DNA of 64,000 nt from Azophilus sp965200465 (GTDB taxonomy: Bacteria; Pseudomonadota; Gammaproteobacteria; Pseudomonadales; Azotimanducaceae), in contig OZ241358.1 of the NCBI GenBank assembly GCA_965200465.1, positions 3,224,001 through 3,288,000 of the forward strand. The letters run 5' to 3'. The notes below the pieces were generated by a model. The model was not told where the DNA came from, made no database searches, and saw only the letters and a program-made list of their open reading frames with translations. Positions 62,983 to 64,000 of this stretch are shown piece by piece. Position 1 is the stretch's first letter, and each line of letters opens with the position of its first letter. The translations under genes and the position numbers were made by a program.

Positions 62983-63227
62983 ACCAATTCCGCGGTTGGA
63001 TAAGGATGCAACGCCATAATGGCGGCTGGCAGCCGCCGCGGAGACAGCTTCAGGCCCCAGGGTCGCGGTGATAGGGGCAGGGCCTAGATGGATTTCAATG
63101 TCGTTGTTGGCGTTCTGGGCCATGGGTGAGGTTCGGCATGGCGTTGGGGCGGCGTTTCGGCGTTTCCTGCTTGACGGCCATCCAGGGTTCCAAGTACGCT
63201 CGCTTTCCCTAGCGGTCACGCATCTGA

Positions 63228-63629
63228 ATGAAGGCGAAAGTGAAGCGCGAACACATCGACAACGAGTTTGATAAATGGAAACACGCAGTTCTCCCCAAAC
63301 TGCAACAGAGCGGATGCATCAAGAGTCTTGTTGTCGAACCCATGACTCGGCCTGACCCGCCTTGGACCGAAGAGCGCTGGGGAAAATACGCCGAAATTCT
63401 TGGGGTTCAGTATCCGAAGCAAATCGCCCAGCACACGGAACAATGGGGCACGGGGAGGCGCCAGCAGTACTTCGCTGAATTGGATACGGATACCTATGCC
63501 GGCCGGGACTTTTTCCTTGACCCGGATGCAGGCGTCGCCACTAGCAAAGCCAGACCTCAACATGTCAAGCCCCAAGAAATCCTTGGCCTCCTGAAGGCGG
63601 GGAATGTCGTTGCCGTGTATCAGCATTGA
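63228..63629 (+). CDS. Hypothetical protein upstream of the ATPase gene
   Basis: A 133-residue hydrophilic protein, not recognised: REHIDNEFDKWKHAVLPKLQ, RPDPPWTEERWGKYAEILGV, TGRRQQYFAELDTDTYAGRD and a short end GLLKAGNVVAVYQH. Codon use (many GAC, GCC, GAA) is gene-like. An antisense frame (63216-63722) is longer but less protein-like. No good ribosome-binding site precedes ATG 63228. It may belong with the ATPase gene that starts 111 bp later. Confidence 0.4.
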   Translation: MKAKVKREHIDNEFDKWKHAVLPKLQQSGCIKSLVVEPMTRPDPPWTEERWGKYAEILGVQYPKQIAQHTEQWGTGRRQQYFAELDTDTYAGRDFFLDPDAGVATSKARPQHVKPQEILGLLKAGNVVAVYQH

Positions 63630-63740
63630 AGCCATGACCAACCCGCTGATCAGCGAGTGCGAGCGGTTGCGGATGTACTCCATCAGCTCCAGCCAAGCAT
63701 CGACTGCTTGGGTTTGGCCCACGAGGACCAGAAATCGGCC

Positions 63741-64000
63741 ATGCTCTTCCTTTCCATGCAGCCAAATCGGCTGGACGACATCGCAGCCTGTTTGGAAGGG
63801 CTTCCAGAGCTTGGGTCGCTAAGCAGGTTTCCGTCGGATCGGCGTCTCCTGACGCGGGTTTGCCTGTCGAACTACAAGAGCATAGCGACTTGCGACGTTG
63901 CGCTGCCGCAAATTGCGTTCTTGGTGGGGCCAAACGGTTCCGGCAAAAGCAACTTCCTTGACGCGCTGCGGTTCATCGCCGACGCGCTCAGCTCCAATCT
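63741..64000 (+). CDS. AAA/SMC-type ATPase, N-terminal part (runs off the window)
   Basis: The frame opens at ATG 63741 and reaches the right edge (86 residues seen). LLTRVCLSNYKSIATCDVAL is the typical beta-strand start of OLD/SMC/RecF-like ATPases, and residues 63-70 are Walker A (VGPNGSGKSNFLDALRFIAD). Proteins of this type are often parts of defence systems or DNA-repair/transport complexes; the missing C-terminus (TOPRIM or other) would decide. Start ATG 63756 is an alternative. Confidence 0.7.
   Translation, partial: MLFLSMQPNRLDDIAACLEGLPELGSLSRFPSDRRLLTRVCLSNYKSIATCDVALPQIAFLVGPNGSGKSNFLDALRFIADALSSN

Noticed and set aside
61133..63019. 628-codon frame opposite carbamoyltransferase copy 2 (and its counterpart at 19966-21969)
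   Set aside because: Shadow of the real gene; the same antisense frame appears in both copies simply because the DNA is duplicated.
62815..63219. 134-codon minus-strand frame spanning the right end of the duplicated segment
   Set aside because: It crosses the repeat boundary, is Ala/Arg-rich, has no ribosome-binding site, and its homologous part in copy 1 is in a different context.
63216..63722. 168-codon antisense frame opposite 63228-63629
   Set aside because: Parts look plausible, but the plus-strand frame has better codon use and lies in line with the ATPase gene; both cannot be coding.

Overview
The window looks like one contiguous, GC-rich chromosome segment from a gammaproteobacterium, probably uncultured. 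The basis is gene content and order: hrcA-grpE-dnaK, recN and bamE/rnfH at the left; dnaB-radA-glyA-nrdR-ribD-nusB-thiL and ispA-xseB; and on the minus strand the gammaproteobacterial run gyrA-serC-pheA-hisC-tyrA-cmk-rpsA-ihfB-lapA. No species can be named. Several genes usually found in these runs are absent: ribE/ribBA/ribH between ribD and nusB, dxs after ispA, and aroA between tyrA and cmk.

Layout. 1-18.5 kb is mostly housekeeping: heat-shock operon with a sigma-32-like promoter, recN, a HicBA pair, BamE, an RnfH-like protein, a sodium:neurotransmitter-type symporter, the dnaB to thiL run, isoprenoid synthesis, a Sel1-repeat protein and a NYN-domain protein. 18.6-38.5 kb is accessory and mosaic: a metallopeptidase, the stump of an O-antigen ligase, a carbamoyltransferase inserted as part of a 1,915-bp duplicated segment, a GT-C-like membrane protein, an ATP-grasp/alpha-E/lipoprotein operon, tRNA-Asn, a large secreted GLUG/Calx-beta/LRR protein with a 22-C tract just after its start codon, small non-autonomous elements, a dispersed ~200-bp repeat family, and two polysaccharide-initiation genes. 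38.5-52.4 kb is again housekeeping, interrupted between hisC and pheA by an AT-richer insert (aspartic protease and GT-C-like membrane protein) and between pheA and serC by a 177-bp MITE-like element. 52.5-58.5 kb holds an MFS transporter, MetR, an NTF2-like/metallopeptidase fusion and a TonB-dependent receptor. 58.6-64 kb is a mobile/defence-like zone: a frameshifted IS30-family element that truncated a lipoprotein gene, an unrecognised translationally coupled two-gene operon with a nuclease-like domain, the second carbamoyltransferase copy in inverted orientation, and the start of an AAA/SMC-type ATPase.

Functional themes. The surface-polysaccharide genes (WecA/WbpL-like and CapD/WbpM-like initiation enzymes, two GT-C-like proteins, two carbamoyltransferases, a ligase remnant) and the candidate phase-variable secreted protein suggest a cell surface that varies. 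The two near-identical 1.9-kb segments lie in inverse orientation about 39 kb apart, so recombination between them could invert the DNA that separates them. The best candidates for something undescribed are the two-gene operon at 59.7-61.0 kb and the poly-C surface-protein cassette at 27.4-32.3 kb.
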